Assembly (NCBI GenBank): GCA_905221205.1
Contig: CAJNCG010000004.1
Span: 62,001 to 126,000, forward strand
DNA: 64,000 nt
Reading direction: 5' to 3'
From: a bacterium
GTDB taxonomy: Bacteria; Bacillota; Bacilli; Lactobacillales; Streptococcaceae
The position numbers were made by a program, and so were the translations under genes. The notes under the pieces are model-generated. The model saw nothing but the letters and a program-made list of their open reading frames with translations, searched no databases and was not told where the DNA came from. The first letter of the stretch is position 1. Each line of letters opens with the position of its first letter. Positions 1 to 8,815 of this stretch are shown here, piece by piece.

Positions 1-845
1 TGTTTGAGAGGAGTAAAGAAGCTACTGGACACACCGAGAGAGGTCAGTAGGGTGGTTAGGAGAGATGCAAGGATGAAGTAGAGGATAAAAAGTGGGAAGA
101 CTTTTTTCAGTTGCAATCCTTGCTTATTTTTTTGCTCACGACTTTGCCAGTAGGAGAGAAAGAGAGTGATGGGAATGATAGCCAGAGTCCGCGTAAGTTT
201 GACAATGGTTGCGGATTCGAGGGTATTGGTCTGGTAGAGATTGTCCCAGGCGCTGGCTGTGGCGGTTACAGAGGAAGTATCATTGACTGCAGTTCCTGCA
301 AAGAGGGCGAAGCCTTCATTTGATAAGTGAAGCCAGGTTCCTAGAGTCGGAAAGATGAGTGCAGCCAGGACATTGAAGAAAAAGATAACGGAAATGGCTT
401 GGGCTACTTCCTTTTCCTTGGCATGGATAATGGGCGCTGTCGCCGCAATGGCAGAACCACCGCAGATCGAAGATCCCACTCCAATCAAGGTAGCCAGTTT
501 TGTGTCTAGTGCAAAGAAACGTTGGAAGAGGTAGGCAACAATCAAGGCTATTGAAATGGTGGACAGGATGACAGGGAGTGAAGATTGTCCAACCGCGAAG
601 ACTTGCGAGATATTGAGACCAAAACCAAGCAAGATAACGGCATACTGGAGCAATTTTTTAGAACTAAAGGTCAATCCCGCATCCAGTTGTTTATAGGATG
701 AGAGAAAGGGATGAAGAAGCATGCCTATGAAAATCGCAAAGACAGGCGCGCCAATGACAGGGAAGAATCCTCCTAAGTACCAAGATATGATGGAAATGAG
801 AAGGCAGGCCAAGATGCCTGCTCCATTTTTTGATAGAAATGACAT
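1..845 (-). CDS. YeiH-family (putative sulfate exporter family) membrane permease, C-terminus cut by window edge
   Basis: The reverse complement opens with an ATG at 845, preceded by a GGAGG-type site, and stays open to base 1, giving about 281 residues. The protein is very hydrophobic with many membrane helices. It contains a Gly/Ser-rich [13 protein letters not shown] stretch and a later [12 protein letters not shown] stretch, both typical of the YeiH/UPF0324 permease family. The substrate of this family is not firmly known. It is divergent from the aminotransferase gene that follows. The 3' end lies outside the window, so overall length and intactness cannot be judged. Confidence 0.75.
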   Translation of the reverse strand, partial: MSFLSKNGAGILACLLISIISWYLGGFFPVIGAPVFAIFIGMLLHPFLSSYKQLDAGLTFSSKKLLQYAVILLGFGLNISQVFAVGQSSLPVILSTISIALIVAYLFQRFFALDTKLATLIGVGSSICGGSAIAATAPIIHAKEKEVAQAISVIFFFNVLAALIFPTLGTWLHLSNEGFALFAGTAVNDTSSVTATASAWDNLYQTNTLESATIVKLTRTLAIIPITLFLSYWQSREQKNKQGLQLKKVFPLFILYFILASLLTTLLTSLGVSSSFFTPLK

Positions 846-934
846 AAAAACCTCCAAATAGAATCTGTTACCATTATAGACCTGTAAACAGGAAAAGTAA
901 AATAGAAAGTGGAAAGTTATTCTCTAATGTATTT

Positions 935-963
935 TTGCGGTCGGGGGGCTTTTGTAGTATAAT
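935..963 (+). promoter_or_regulatory. Sigma-70 type promoter of the aminotransferase-recO-plsX-acpP operon
   Basis: TTGCGG at 935-940 and TATAAT at 958-963 are separated by 17 bp. The -10 lies 31 bp upstream of the ATG at 994, and an AGGAGG ribosome site sits in between. Confidence 0.7.
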
Positions 964-993
964 AGAGATACGTTTTGAAAGTAGGAGGTATCT

Positions 994-2163
994 ATGGACT
1001 TAACTAAACGCTTTAATAAACAGTTAGATAAGATTCAAGTTTCGTTGATTCGTCAGTTTGACCAGGCTATTTCGGAGATTCCTGGGGTCTTGCGTTTGAC
1101 CTTGGGGGAACCTGATTTTACAACGCCAGACCATGTCAAGGAGGCGGCTAAGCGGGCGATTGACCAGAACCAATCCTACTATACAGGGATGAGTGGTCTG
1201 CTGACTTTACGTCAGGCAGCCAGTGATTTTGTTAAGGAAAAGTACCAACTGAACTATGCTCCTGAAAATGAAATCTTGGTTACAATTGGGGCGACAGAGG
1301 CTTTATCTGCGACTTTGACGGCTATTTTGGAAGAGGGCGACAAGGTGCTTTTGCCAGCTCCTGCCTATCCAGGTTATGAACCGATTGTCAATCTAGTTGG
1401 GGCAGAGGTTGTCGAGATTGATACGACTGAAAATGGTTTTGTCTTGACTCCAGAGATGTTGGAAAAGGCCATTTTGGAGCAGGGAGATAAGCTCAAGGCG
1501 GTTATTCTCAACTATCCAGCCAACCCGACAGGCATTACCTATAGTCGGGAGCAGTTGGAAGCCTTGGCAGCTGTTTTACGCAAGTATGAGATTTTCGTTG
1601 TCTGTGATGAGGTTTACTCAGAATTGACCTACACAGGCGAAGCCCATGTGTCTCTAGGAACTATGTTGAGAGATCAGGCTATTATTATCAATGGTTTGTC
1701 GAAATCGCATGCTATGACAGGTTGGCGTTTGGGGCTGATTTTCGCTCCTGCTGTCTTCACAGCCCAGTTGATCAAGAGTCACCAGTACTTGGTCACTGCC
1801 GCAAATACCATGGCTCAACATGCTGCAGTAGAAGCCTTGACGGCTGGTAAAAACGATGCGGAACCTATGAAGAAGGAATACATCCAGCGTCGTGATTATA
1901 TTATCGAGAAAATGACTGCTCTTGGATTTGAGATTATCAAACCAGACGGTGCCTTCTATATCTTTGCTAAGATTCCAGCGGGCTACAATCAAGATTCCTT
2001 TGCTTTTCTGAAGGATTTTGCTCAGAAGAAGGCTGTTGCCTTTATCCCTGGAGCAGCCTTTGGGCGTTATGGGGAAGGCTATGTTCGCCTGTCTTATGCA
2101 GCCAGCATGGAGACGATCAAAGAAGCCATGAAACGACTTGAGGAGTACATGAGAGAAGCATGA
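994..2163 (+). CDS. araT: Class I/II PLP-dependent aminotransferase (aromatic amino acid type)
   Basis: This 389-residue fold-type I aminotransferase transfers an amino group between an amino acid (probably aromatic) and 2-oxoglutarate in the cytoplasm. An N-terminal LGEPDF motif, a central NYPANPTG motif, a VCDEVYSEL segment and the PLP-lysine motif [10 protein letters not shown] (Lys237) are all visible. Length is normal for the family. The start has a strong AGGAGG site. It overlaps recO by four bases (ATGA), so the two are translationally coupled. The araT label rests on recalled pneumococcal gene order; substrate specificity cannot be read from sequence. Confidence 0.85.
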   Translation: MDLTKRFNKQLDKIQVSLIRQFDQAISEIPGVLRLTLGEPDFTTPDHVKEAAKRAIDQNQSYYTGMSGLLTLRQAASDFVKEKYQLNYAPENEILVTIGATEALSATLTAILEEGDKVLLPAPAYPGYEPIVNLVGAEVVEIDTTENGFVLTPEMLEKAILEQGDKLKAVILNYPANPTGITYSREQLEALAAVLRKYEIFVVCDEVYSELTYTGEAHVSLGTMLRDQAIIINGLSKSHAMTGWRLGLIFAPAVFTAQLIKSHQYLVTAANTMAQHAAVEALTAGKNDAEPMKKEYIQRRDYIIEKMTALGFEIIKPDGAFYIFAKIPAGYNQDSFAFLKDFAQKKAVAFIPGAAFGRYGEGYVRLSYAASMETIKEAMKRLEEYMREA

Positions 2164-2930
2164 TTCAGTCTATCACGAGTCAAGGCTTAGTGCTCTACAA
2201 TCGCAACTTTCGTGAGGATGACAAGCTAGTTAAGATTTTTACAGAGCAGGCTGGCAAACGCATGTTTTTCGTCAAACATGCTGGCCAGTCCAAACTGGCT
2301 CCTGTTATTCAGCCCTTGGTGCTGGCACGATTTCTCTTGCGAATCAATGATGACGGGCTCAGTTACATTGAGGACTATCACGAGGTCATGACCTTTCCCA
2401 AGATTAATAGTGATCTCTTTGTCATGGCCTATGCGACCTACATAGCAGCTCTTGCAGATGCGAGTTTGCAGGATAATCAGCAGGATGCTCCCTTATTTGC
2501 TTTTTTGCAAAAGACTTTGGAGTTGATGGAAGTAGGCTTAGATTATCAGGTTTTGACCAATATTTTTGAAATCCAAATCTTGACTCGATTTGGAATTAGT
2601 CTCAATTTTAATGAGTGTGTCTTTTGTCATCGGGTTGGTCAGGCCTTTGATTTTTCTTTTAAATATGGAGCCTGCCTCTGTCCAGAGCATTATCATGAAG
2701 ATGAGAGACGTTGCCATCTAAATCCCAACATCCCTTATCTGCTCAATCAATTTCAAGCCATTGATTTTGAGACCTTGGAGACCATTTCGCTCAAGCCTGA
2801 AATTAAGCAAGAGCTACGCCAATTTATGGATCAACTCTATGAAGAGTACGTTGGAATTCATCTAAAATCAAAGAAATTTATTGATTCCCTATCCGACTGG
2901 GGTCAATTACTAAAAGAGGAAGACAAATGA
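2160..2930 (+). CDS. recO: DNA repair protein RecO
   Basis: RecO helps RecR load RecA onto SSB-coated single-stranded DNA in the RecFOR pathway. The 256-residue product begins with the OB-fold region typical of RecO ([20 protein letters not shown]). It carries a cysteine cluster in the C-terminal half (CVFCHR at about 158-163 and a later CLCPEH), matching the RecO zinc-binding region. The start codon overlaps the previous stop and its own stop overlaps plsX (both ATGA), so the three genes are tightly coupled. Length is normal. Confidence 0.92.
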   Translation: MIQSITSQGLVLYNRNFREDDKLVKIFTEQAGKRMFFVKHAGQSKLAPVIQPLVLARFLLRINDDGLSYIEDYHEVMTFPKINSDLFVMAYATYIAALADASLQDNQQDAPLFAFLQKTLELMEVGLDYQVLTNIFEIQILTRFGISLNFNECVFCHRVGQAFDFSFKYGACLCPEHYHEDERRCHLNPNIPYLLNQFQAIDFETLETISLKPEIKQELRQFMDQLYEEYVGIHLKSKKFIDSLSDWGQLLKEEDK

Positions 2931-3919
2931 AAAAAATTGCAGTAGATGCCATGGGGGGCGATTACGCACCTCAGGCCATCGTTGAGGGGGTCAATCAAGC
3001 CCTGGCTGACTTTTCAGATATTGAGGTTCAACTCTACGGAGATGAAGCTAAAATCAAGCAATATCTAACAGCGACAGAGCGCGTCAGCATTATCCATACG
3101 GATGAGAAGATTGATTCAGACGATGAACCTACGAGAGCTATTCGGAAGAAGAAAAATGCTAGCATGGTCTTGGCAGCCAAGGCTGTCAAAGAGGGTGAAG
3201 CAGCCGCTGTTCTTTCGGCTGGGAATACAGGTGCCTTGTTGGCAGCAGGATTCTTCATCGTGGGTCGTATCAAGAATATCGATCGACCTGGGCTTATGTC
3301 GACCTTGCCGACTGTAGATGGAAAAGGTTTTGACATGCTAGACCTCGGTGCCAATGCGGAAAATACAGCCCAGCACCTCCATCAATACGCTGTCCTCGGT
3401 TCCTTCTATGCCAAAAATGTCCGTGGTATTGCGCAACCACGTGTTGGTTTGCTCAACAACGGAACAGAGAGTAGCAAGGGCGACCCGCTTCGCAAGGAAA
3501 CCTATGAATTACTAGCAGCTGATGAAAGTTTGAATTTTATCGGAAATGTGGAAGCGCGTGATTTGATGAATAGCGTTGCAGATGTTGTCGTTGCAGATGG
3601 TTTCACGGGAAACGCAGTGCTCAAATCCATTGAAGGGACAGCTATGGGAATCATGGGCTTGCTCAAGACAGCTATTACAGGTGGTGGTCTTCGAGCGAAA
3701 CTAGGCGCCCTCCTTCTTAAGGATAGCCTCAGAGGTTTGAAAAAACAGCTTAACTACTCAGATGTTGGTGGAGCAGTCTTGTTTGGTGTTAAGGCACCGG
3801 TTGTCAAGACTCATGGCTCAAGCGATGCCAAGGCTGTCTATAGTACGATTCGCCAGATTCGTACCATGCTAGAAACAGACGTAGTTGCCCAGACTGCGCG
3901 TGAATTTTCAGGAGAATAA
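2927..3919 (+). CDS. plsX: Phosphate acyltransferase PlsX
   Basis: PlsX converts acyl-ACP to acyl-phosphate, the acyl donor for PlsY in phosphatidic acid synthesis. The product is 330 residues and starts with the family signature [11 protein letters not shown]. It also has [10 protein letters not shown] near residue 100 and [10 protein letters not shown] near residue 225. It overlaps recO by four bases. An acyl carrier protein gene follows five bases downstream, which fits its use of acyl-ACP. Confidence 0.95.
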   Translation: MKKIAVDAMGGDYAPQAIVEGVNQALADFSDIEVQLYGDEAKIKQYLTATERVSIIHTDEKIDSDDEPTRAIRKKKNASMVLAAKAVKEGEAAAVLSAGNTGALLAAGFFIVGRIKNIDRPGLMSTLPTVDGKGFDMLDLGANAENTAQHLHQYAVLGSFYAKNVRGIAQPRVGLLNNGTESSKGDPLRKETYELLAADESLNFIGNVEARDLMNSVADVVVADGFTGNAVLKSIEGTAMGIMGLLKTAITGGGLRAKLGALLLKDSLRGLKKQLNYSDVGGAVLFGVKAPVVKTHGSSDAKAVYSTIRQIRTMLETDVVAQTAREFSGE

Positions 3920-3924
3920 AAGAG

Positions 3925-4158
3925 ATGACAGAAAAAGAAATTTTTGACCGTATTGTGACCATTATCCAAGAGCGACAGGGAGAGGACTTTGTCGTAACAG
4001 AATCCTTGAGTCTGAAAGACGACTTGGATGCTGACTCAGTTGACTTGATGGAGTTTATCTTGACACTGGAAGATGAATTTAATATCGAAATCAGTGACGA
4101 GGAAATTGATCAACTGCAAAGTGTAGGAGATGTGGTTAAGATCATTCAAGCAAAATAG
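3925..4158 (+). CDS. acpP: Acyl carrier protein
   Basis: This small acidic protein of 77 residues carries growing acyl chains on a phosphopantetheine arm. The attachment motif is DADSVDL with the acceptor serine at position 38. It is the last gene of the operon, directly after plsX, and is followed by an intrinsic terminator. It is probably one of two ACPs in such genomes. This one is linked to phospholipid synthesis by position rather than to the fab cluster. Confidence 0.93.
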   Translation: MTEKEIFDRIVTIIQERQGEDFVVTESLSLKDDLDADSVDLMEFILTLEDEFNIEISDEEIDQLQSVGDVVKIIQAK

Positions 4159-4167
4159 AAATCTAAG

Positions 4168-4194
4168 TTCCAAGGCATGTGCTTTGGAATTTTT
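4168..4194 (+). terminator. Intrinsic terminator after acpP
   Basis: TTCCAA at 4168-4173 pairs with TTGGAA at 4184-4189, with further partial pairing toward the loop. A T-run follows. Confidence 0.7.
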
Positions 4195-4379
4195 CTTTGG
4201 TTCAAGTGACCGTTTAGGAACAGATTTAGTCTTTCTAGGGACAGGAGAGATATGGGGACAAATAAGGGATATAATAAAATCAGAAAAATCAATCTCCAAA
4301 AGGAGATAAGAAATGAAGATCAAAAGAAGAGATAGCTTGATTTTCGTTAGAAAAAATGTTAATATAATCACAATTTTAA

Positions 4380-4408
4380 TTGACTTTCCTTTTTTCCAGG
4401 ACTATAAT
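4380..4408 (+). promoter_or_regulatory. Promoter for the choline-binding protein pair
   Basis: TTGACT (4380-4385), 17 bp spacer and TATAAT (4403-4408) form a strong sigma-70 promoter in the 450-bp gap after acpP. The resulting leader is about 190 nt. It contains a five-codon ORF (ATG at 4451) whose start context (ATGGCTATG) resembles that of the downstream genes. I see nothing else recognisable between 4195 and 4600. Confidence 0.7.
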
Positions 4409-4606
4409 GTAGATATAAAAAAGGATTTATTTTATAGTTGGGAGAAGGTGATGGCTATGTACTTTTGATAAGCTAGTCTCTATCTTATGTTCGTGGAAAT
4501 TTTAGGAGATCTGAGTGGTTCAAGTTAATGAACCTGATATCTCTTTTGACTTCGTTTCTATTGGATTTTCTTGCTTTGGATTTATCTATTTTAGGAGGAA
4601 ATGGCT

Positions 4607-5797
4607 ATGAAAAAATCTAAACTTCTCGCTCTTGGTTTGCTTGCAGGTGCTGGCCTACTATTGTCTATCAATCAAGTACAGGCTGCAGATACTTGGGTTA
4701 AAAATGGTGCTGACTGGAATCTTTCTCAAGATGGCAGCCTCGCTAAAAACAAATGGGTGCAAAATGCTGGCTCTTGGTACCATTTTGACGGTTCTGGTAA
4801 AATGCAGACAGGCTGGCTCAAAGATGGTAACACCTGGTATTCCCTAGCAGATAGTGGTGCTATGCGCACAGGCTGGTACAAGGAAGGTAACACCTGGTAC
4901 TCACTCGCAAATAGTGGTGCTATGCGCACAGGTTGGTACAAAGAAGGGTCTACATGGTATTACCTCAAAGACAGTGGCGCTATGGCAACAGGATGGGCGA
5001 CTGCAAATGGTCAATGGTCTTACTTTGAAAAATCAGGTGCTATGGTAGCAGATAGAGCTGTTCCAGCAAGCGATGGGGAAAGTTATGTCATTGGTAAGGA
5101 TGGTTATATGTTAACCAGACTTCCAAGTGAAGTTGAACAAGATCCTTTTGATGATACAGTTATTACAGATATCGTTACTTTGTCTGATGGTTATGACTAT
5201 CACCTTGTTCATAAGAAAGATGGAGTTGTTATCGAAAAGAATGCCTGGTATATCAAACCTATTGTTGAACGTTTTTCTTATCAAAAGATTGGCGATATAA
5301 AACGAAATACTTTAGATGCAATTACTGATAATAAAAAACCAGGGGAAGAAATTGATCCTAAAGCTGTCATAAAGAATTTCCAAAACTTACCAAATAAGTA
5401 TTACTTTGGAGCAGATGGACGTAAGGTTGCGAATCTACCAGAATTCACTACTCACTTCCCTATTCAAAAAGTTGGATCTGAACTTTATCTTAGAAATTCA
5501 AGTCCAGTTATTAGTCTAGAATCATCTGGATTTACAATTAATGACAATAAACTTTATCTAAGAGATGTCAATGATTATAATGGTAAACTTGTAACTGGAT
5601 ATTTCATAATGTTTATGGACGGATTATTATCTAAAGATCACCATATTTTGGGCTATGCAGATGAATCTGGTGAAATCGTGAAGATGAAAGTTTTGCCTAA
5701 TGATTTCCGTGATTATATTGAAAAAGGAATTTCCGGTTTTTATGGAGAAACTGTTAGATATGACAGTTCAACAGGCAATGTTTATGTTGTGAAATAA
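4607..5797 (+). CDS. Choline-binding surface protein with N-terminal repeats and an unassigned C-terminal domain (copy 1)
   Basis: This 396-residue secreted protein should dock on phosphocholine of teichoic acids. A signal peptide ends near AQA/AD at residues 24-27. About six choline-binding repeats (WYSLADSGAMRTGWYKEG type) follow to about residue 150. A roughly 245-residue C-terminal domain, starting around a WYIKP motif, belongs to no family I recognise. I chose the second ATG because AGGAGG lies eight bases upstream of it but only two bases from the first. The next gene is a paralogue with a near-identical N-terminal 140 residues and a more diverged C-terminus. The binding module is clear; the function of the C-terminal domain is unknown. 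Confidence 0.88.
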   Translation: MKKSKLLALGLLAGAGLLLSINQVQAADTWVKNGADWNLSQDGSLAKNKWVQNAGSWYHFDGSGKMQTGWLKDGNTWYSLADSGAMRTGWYKEGNTWYSLANSGAMRTGWYKEGSTWYYLKDSGAMATGWATANGQWSYFEKSGAMVADRAVPASDGESYVIGKDGYMLTRLPSEVEQDPFDDTVITDIVTLSDGYDYHLVHKKDGVVIEKNAWYIKPIVERFSYQKIGDIKRNTLDAITDNKKPGEEIDPKAVIKNFQNLPNKYYFGADGRKVANLPEFTTHFPIQKVGSELYLRNSSPVISLESSGFTINDNKLYLRDVNDYNGKLVTGYFIMFMDGLLSKDHHILGYADESGEIVKMKVLPNDFRDYIEKGISGFYGETVRYDSSTGNVYVVK

Positions 5798-5885
5798 ACT
5801 ATCTGACAATGTAAAACGGAAAAGCGAACAGCTTTGTTTACTAGGAAGTCATGTTCATTTCACTATAGAATAGGAGGAAATGGCT

Positions 5886-7064
5886 ATGAAAAAATCTAAA
5901 CTACTCACACTTGGTTTTCTTGCAGGTGCTGGTCTGCTTTTATCTATCAACCAAGCACAGGCTGCAGATACTTGGGTTAAAAATGGTGCTGACTGGAATC
6001 TTTCACAAGATGGCAGTCTAGCTAAGGATAAATGGGTACAAAATGCTGGCTCATGGTATCACTTCGACAGCACTGGTAAAATGCAGACAGGCTGGCTCAA
6101 AGACGGCAATACCTGGTACTCACTAGCAGATAGTGGTGCTATGCGCACAGGATGGTACAAGGAAGGCAACACCTGGTACTCACTAGCAGATAGTGGTGCC
6201 ATGCGTACAGGTTGGTACAAAGAAGGGTCTACATGGTACTATCTTCGTTTTAGTGGTTCTATGCAGACAGGTTGGGAGTTCATAGATAATAATTGGTATT
6301 ATTTTGAACAATCAGGTGCAATGGCCTCTGATAGAGTTGTAAATTCTAGTGATGGCACAGGCTATATTCTCAGCAAGGATGGCCATATGTTCACTTTACA
6401 AAATAGCCCTTATAAAAATGGTGACATTGTTCGTTTAGGCGATGGATATGAATATCTGATTACAGCAAAATTTGACGGAAATAACTTTACTGATGTTATC
6501 GTGGATAAAAACACTTGGTATATCAAACCTGAGTTCAAGAAGTTCTCCGACAAATATGGAGATGAGGTTGCAAATACAACCTTAGCTTTAGTAGATAATA
6601 AAGAAGAAGGACAAGAAATTGATCCTAAAGCTGTTATTCGTAATTTCCAAAATCTACCAGGTCGATATTACTTTGGAGCAGATGGTCGTAGAGTATTACC
6701 ACTTCCAGAGATGACAACTAGATCAGAAATCAAAAAAGTCGGCAATGATCTTTATCTAGAAGACCCAGGTGTACGACTTCGATTTGATAACTTCACAATC
6801 AATAACAATAAACTATACTATTTAGATAATGGACAAGGTAAGCTCAAAACAGGTTACTTTGTACTGATTGATGATGGTATGGCTACAACCCACTATCACT
6901 TACTTGTATATGCAGACCAATCTGGTGAGGTTCTTAAGATGAAACGCTTGCCATCAAGATTTGTAGATTATCGTGACAAAGAAATCGATGGTTTCTATGG
7001 TCAAAAAATTAAGATTACACAGCCAAATAAGTATGAATATTACAAGGTTCTTGTGGTAAAATAA
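5886..7064 (+). CDS. Choline-binding surface protein, paralogous copy 2
   Basis: This 392-residue paralogue of the preceding gene lies 88 bp downstream. The signal peptide and first five choline-binding repeats are almost identical to copy 1; the sixth repeat and the C-terminal domain diverge. Shared anchors in the C-terminal domain include WYIKPE, EIDPKAVIRNFQNLP, YYFGADGR and a C-terminal FYGQ segment. The same AGGAGG/ATGGCTATG start arrangement favours the second ATG. No terminator is obvious between the copies, so they are probably co-transcribed. Tandem duplication followed by divergence of the exposed domain is the likely origin. Confidence 0.88.
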   Translation: MKKSKLLTLGFLAGAGLLLSINQAQAADTWVKNGADWNLSQDGSLAKDKWVQNAGSWYHFDSTGKMQTGWLKDGNTWYSLADSGAMRTGWYKEGNTWYSLADSGAMRTGWYKEGSTWYYLRFSGSMQTGWEFIDNNWYYFEQSGAMASDRVVNSSDGTGYILSKDGHMFTLQNSPYKNGDIVRLGDGYEYLITAKFDGNNFTDVIVDKNTWYIKPEFKKFSDKYGDEVANTTLALVDNKEEGQEIDPKAVIRNFQNLPGRYYFGADGRRVLPLPEMTTRSEIKKVGNDLYLEDPGVRLRFDNFTINNNKLYYLDNGQGKLKTGYFVLIDDGMATTHYHLLVYADQSGEVLKMKRLPSRFVDYRDKEIDGFYGQKIKITQPNKYEYYKVLVVK

Positions 7065-7119
7065 ATAGATAAGCAATCTTCACAACGAATATAAAAAATA
7101 AAACGTGCAAATCATTTTC

Positions 7120-7165
7120 AAGAGGCTTTAGATTTCTTGTATTTTAAAAGAAACTAGGGCCTTTT
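7120..7165 (+). terminator. Intrinsic terminator after the choline-binding pair
   Basis: A long imperfect stem pairs 7120-7138 with 7148-7165 and ends in a short T-run (CCTTTTG). The rest of the 7065-7262 gap holds an A/T-rich region with a possible -10 (GATAAT near 7219) and two copies of TGTATCG at 7171 and 7208, with no convincing operator. Confidence 0.6.
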
Positions 7166-7262
7166 GTAGATGTATCGTTTTTCAGAAAGTATGAAAAACT
7201 AGAGAGTTGTATCGGGGAGATAATATTATTTCGCTTAAATAAATTAGGAGTCGTTTTATTCT

Positions 7263-8609
7263 ATGATTATTTTAGAATTCTTAGTTTCTGTGCTATATAT
7301 TCTGTTGGTAGTCGTTTCAACCATGGTGCCTACTATTTATTTGGGCGCTCAAATTTCCCCAGAATTTTATAAAAAACGTTATTGGGTTCTTGTATTTTTA
7401 ATTAGTTTATCTGCTCGTCAAACATTTGGAGAATTATTTCATATAGGAATCCTTCTCTTCTTTTACTGTATTTTTTTATTCGTATTGCATAAGAGAAAAG
7501 TGGAAGCTCTTTTTCTTTCCTTATATCTTTTTATTTTCTTTCAAAGCATTCGCTATTTATTTTTGACAATCTGGCTTCGTATATTATCTGGTGAGAGTTG
7601 GTTGTTTTTAGATGAGTTTTCGACGCTATATATATCTATATTTGATTTATTATCAATATTTCTATGTTGTAAAATTATGAAACGTTGGTCTTTGGATTTG
7701 GATTTATTCTTTTCAGATGCTTTCAAAACCCACTATCATAAGAGTTTTTTCATTATCCTACCTCTGACTGTATTTAGGATCTTTTCTTCGTTTATGACCA
7801 ATAGAAATAGTTCTTTCTACGTTCGTTTTGACACGACCATTTCTCTCCTGATTTTCATTCTCTTTTTCTCTTGGCTCTTTTACATCAAGCATTTGGAGCA
7901 GGTTTATCGTGATGAGCAGACCATTCAGAGACAGGAAGAAGAAAATCGTTCCTTGCAAGGAATGGTGGATAAGCTAGGTCATCTCTATGATGAAGTTCGA
8001 GGTTTCCGTCATGATTTTGCAGGAATTGTCGCCAGCATGGAGCCTGCCATAGCCAATCAAGATATGGCCGAGGTGTTTACCATTTATCAAGATGTCTTTC
8101 TAAAGACCAATGAAAAGCTGAGGAAGGCGGATTACACAGCCTTTAATCTTCACAATATCCATGATATAGCCATTCGTAATACCTTGGCAAAAGCCATGAT
8201 TGTGGCTGATAAGCAAGGAATTCATTTTGGTTTGGAGACGGTGGGGGTCGTAGAAGAACTAGCATTGCCTATGTTGGAGGCTATCCGTATCCTCTCTATC
8301 CTCACGACAAATGCCTTAGAGGCAGCGAATGAGGCTGAAAATCCGCAGATTCGGGTTGCTTTGTTGGCAGGTGATAGGAGTGTCCGTTTTATCATTGAAA
8401 ACACTCGTAAGAAAGAAGAACTGAATCCTAGCATTCTCAGTCAAAAGGGTTATTCGACCAAGGGTAACCATAGTGGACTGGGCTTAGCGACCTTGGAGGA
8501 CATGGTTTTTCATTATGATTTAAACTTAGATACCCAGCTAGGAGAAACGGATTTTAGACAAGATTTAGAATTGCCATTTAAGGATGAGAAACGAGGGGGA
8601 GAGGAATGA
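7263..8609 (+). CDS. ComD/BlpH-type peptide-sensing histidine kinase, copy 1
   Basis: This 448-residue HPK10-class kinase has a multi-helix membrane sensor (about residues 1-205), a short coiled linker, then a phosphoacceptor motif FRHDF (His250). N-box NALEAA and G-box GLGLATLEDM follow. Kinases of this class sense secreted peptide pheromones and phosphorylate LytTR regulators. The first 139 residues differ from those of copy 2, while the remainder is almost identical. The stop overlaps the next regulator by four bases (ATGA). No pheromone gene lies beside it. It is not in the usual comCDE or blp setting, so the cognate peptide is unknown. Confidence 0.88.
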   Translation: MIILEFLVSVLYILLVVVSTMVPTIYLGAQISPEFYKKRYWVLVFLISLSARQTFGELFHIGILLFFYCIFLFVLHKRKVEALFLSLYLFIFFQSIRYLFLTIWLRILSGESWLFLDEFSTLYISIFDLLSIFLCCKIMKRWSLDLDLFFSDAFKTHYHKSFFIILPLTVFRIFSSFMTNRNSSFYVRFDTTISLLIFILFFSWLFYIKHLEQVYRDEQTIQRQEEENRSLQGMVDKLGHLYDEVRGFRHDFAGIVASMEPAIANQDMAEVFTIYQDVFLKTNEKLRKADYTAFNLHNIHDIAIRNTLAKAMIVADKQGIHFGLETVGVVEELALPMLEAIRILSILTTNALEAANEAENPQIRVALLAGDRSVRFIIENTRKKEELNPSILSQKGYSTKGNHSGLGLATLEDMVFHYDLNLDTQLGETDFRQDLELPFKDEKRGGEE

Positions 8610-8802
8610 GAATTTTAGTGTTGGAAGACGATAGAGTCCAACAAGGACGGATAGAGCAGACTTTACTAGATATTGGTCGCTCTCGCAATTTAAGATTGGA
8701 AATTGATATTGCCAAAAACTATGGAGATGTTGAAAAGTATTCTCAGTATTTTGACCATTACCAGCTCTATTTATTGGATTTAGAGATTGATGGAGAGTGT
8801 GA
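7683..8802 (+). repeat. 1.1-kb direct repeat, unit 1 (kinase 1 C-terminal half plus regulator N-terminus)
   Basis: Starting at the CGTTGG of the MKRWSL codons, this segment is nearly identical to 9220-10339 with a constant offset of 1537 bp and no visible indel. Identity drops abruptly at both ends: to a diverged sensor on the left and to kinase 2 on the right. Confidence 0.9.
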
Positions 8803-8815
8803 TTTGATAGTATGA
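8606..8815 (+). pseudogene. Truncated ComE/BlpR-type response regulator (first 64 residues of receiver only)
   Basis: The 69-residue product matches the N-terminus of the intact regulator at 10143 for its first 64 residues, including acidic residues E7, D8, D9 and the predicted phosphoacceptor Asp58. It then ends after five unrelated residues. The second half of the receiver and the whole LytTR DNA-binding domain are missing. The truncation point is the end of a 1.1-kb direct repeat, so it arose by duplication/recombination rather than a point mutation. It keeps an RBS-bearing ATGA overlap with kinase 1 and its stop overlaps the start of kinase 2, so it may still be translated and couple expression. 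Confidence 0.85.

Noticed and set aside
7171..7214. TGTATCG repeats as a regulator-binding tandem box before kinase 1
   Set aside because: Spacing is 37 bp rather than about 21 bp and the surrounding bases do not match a LytTR site.
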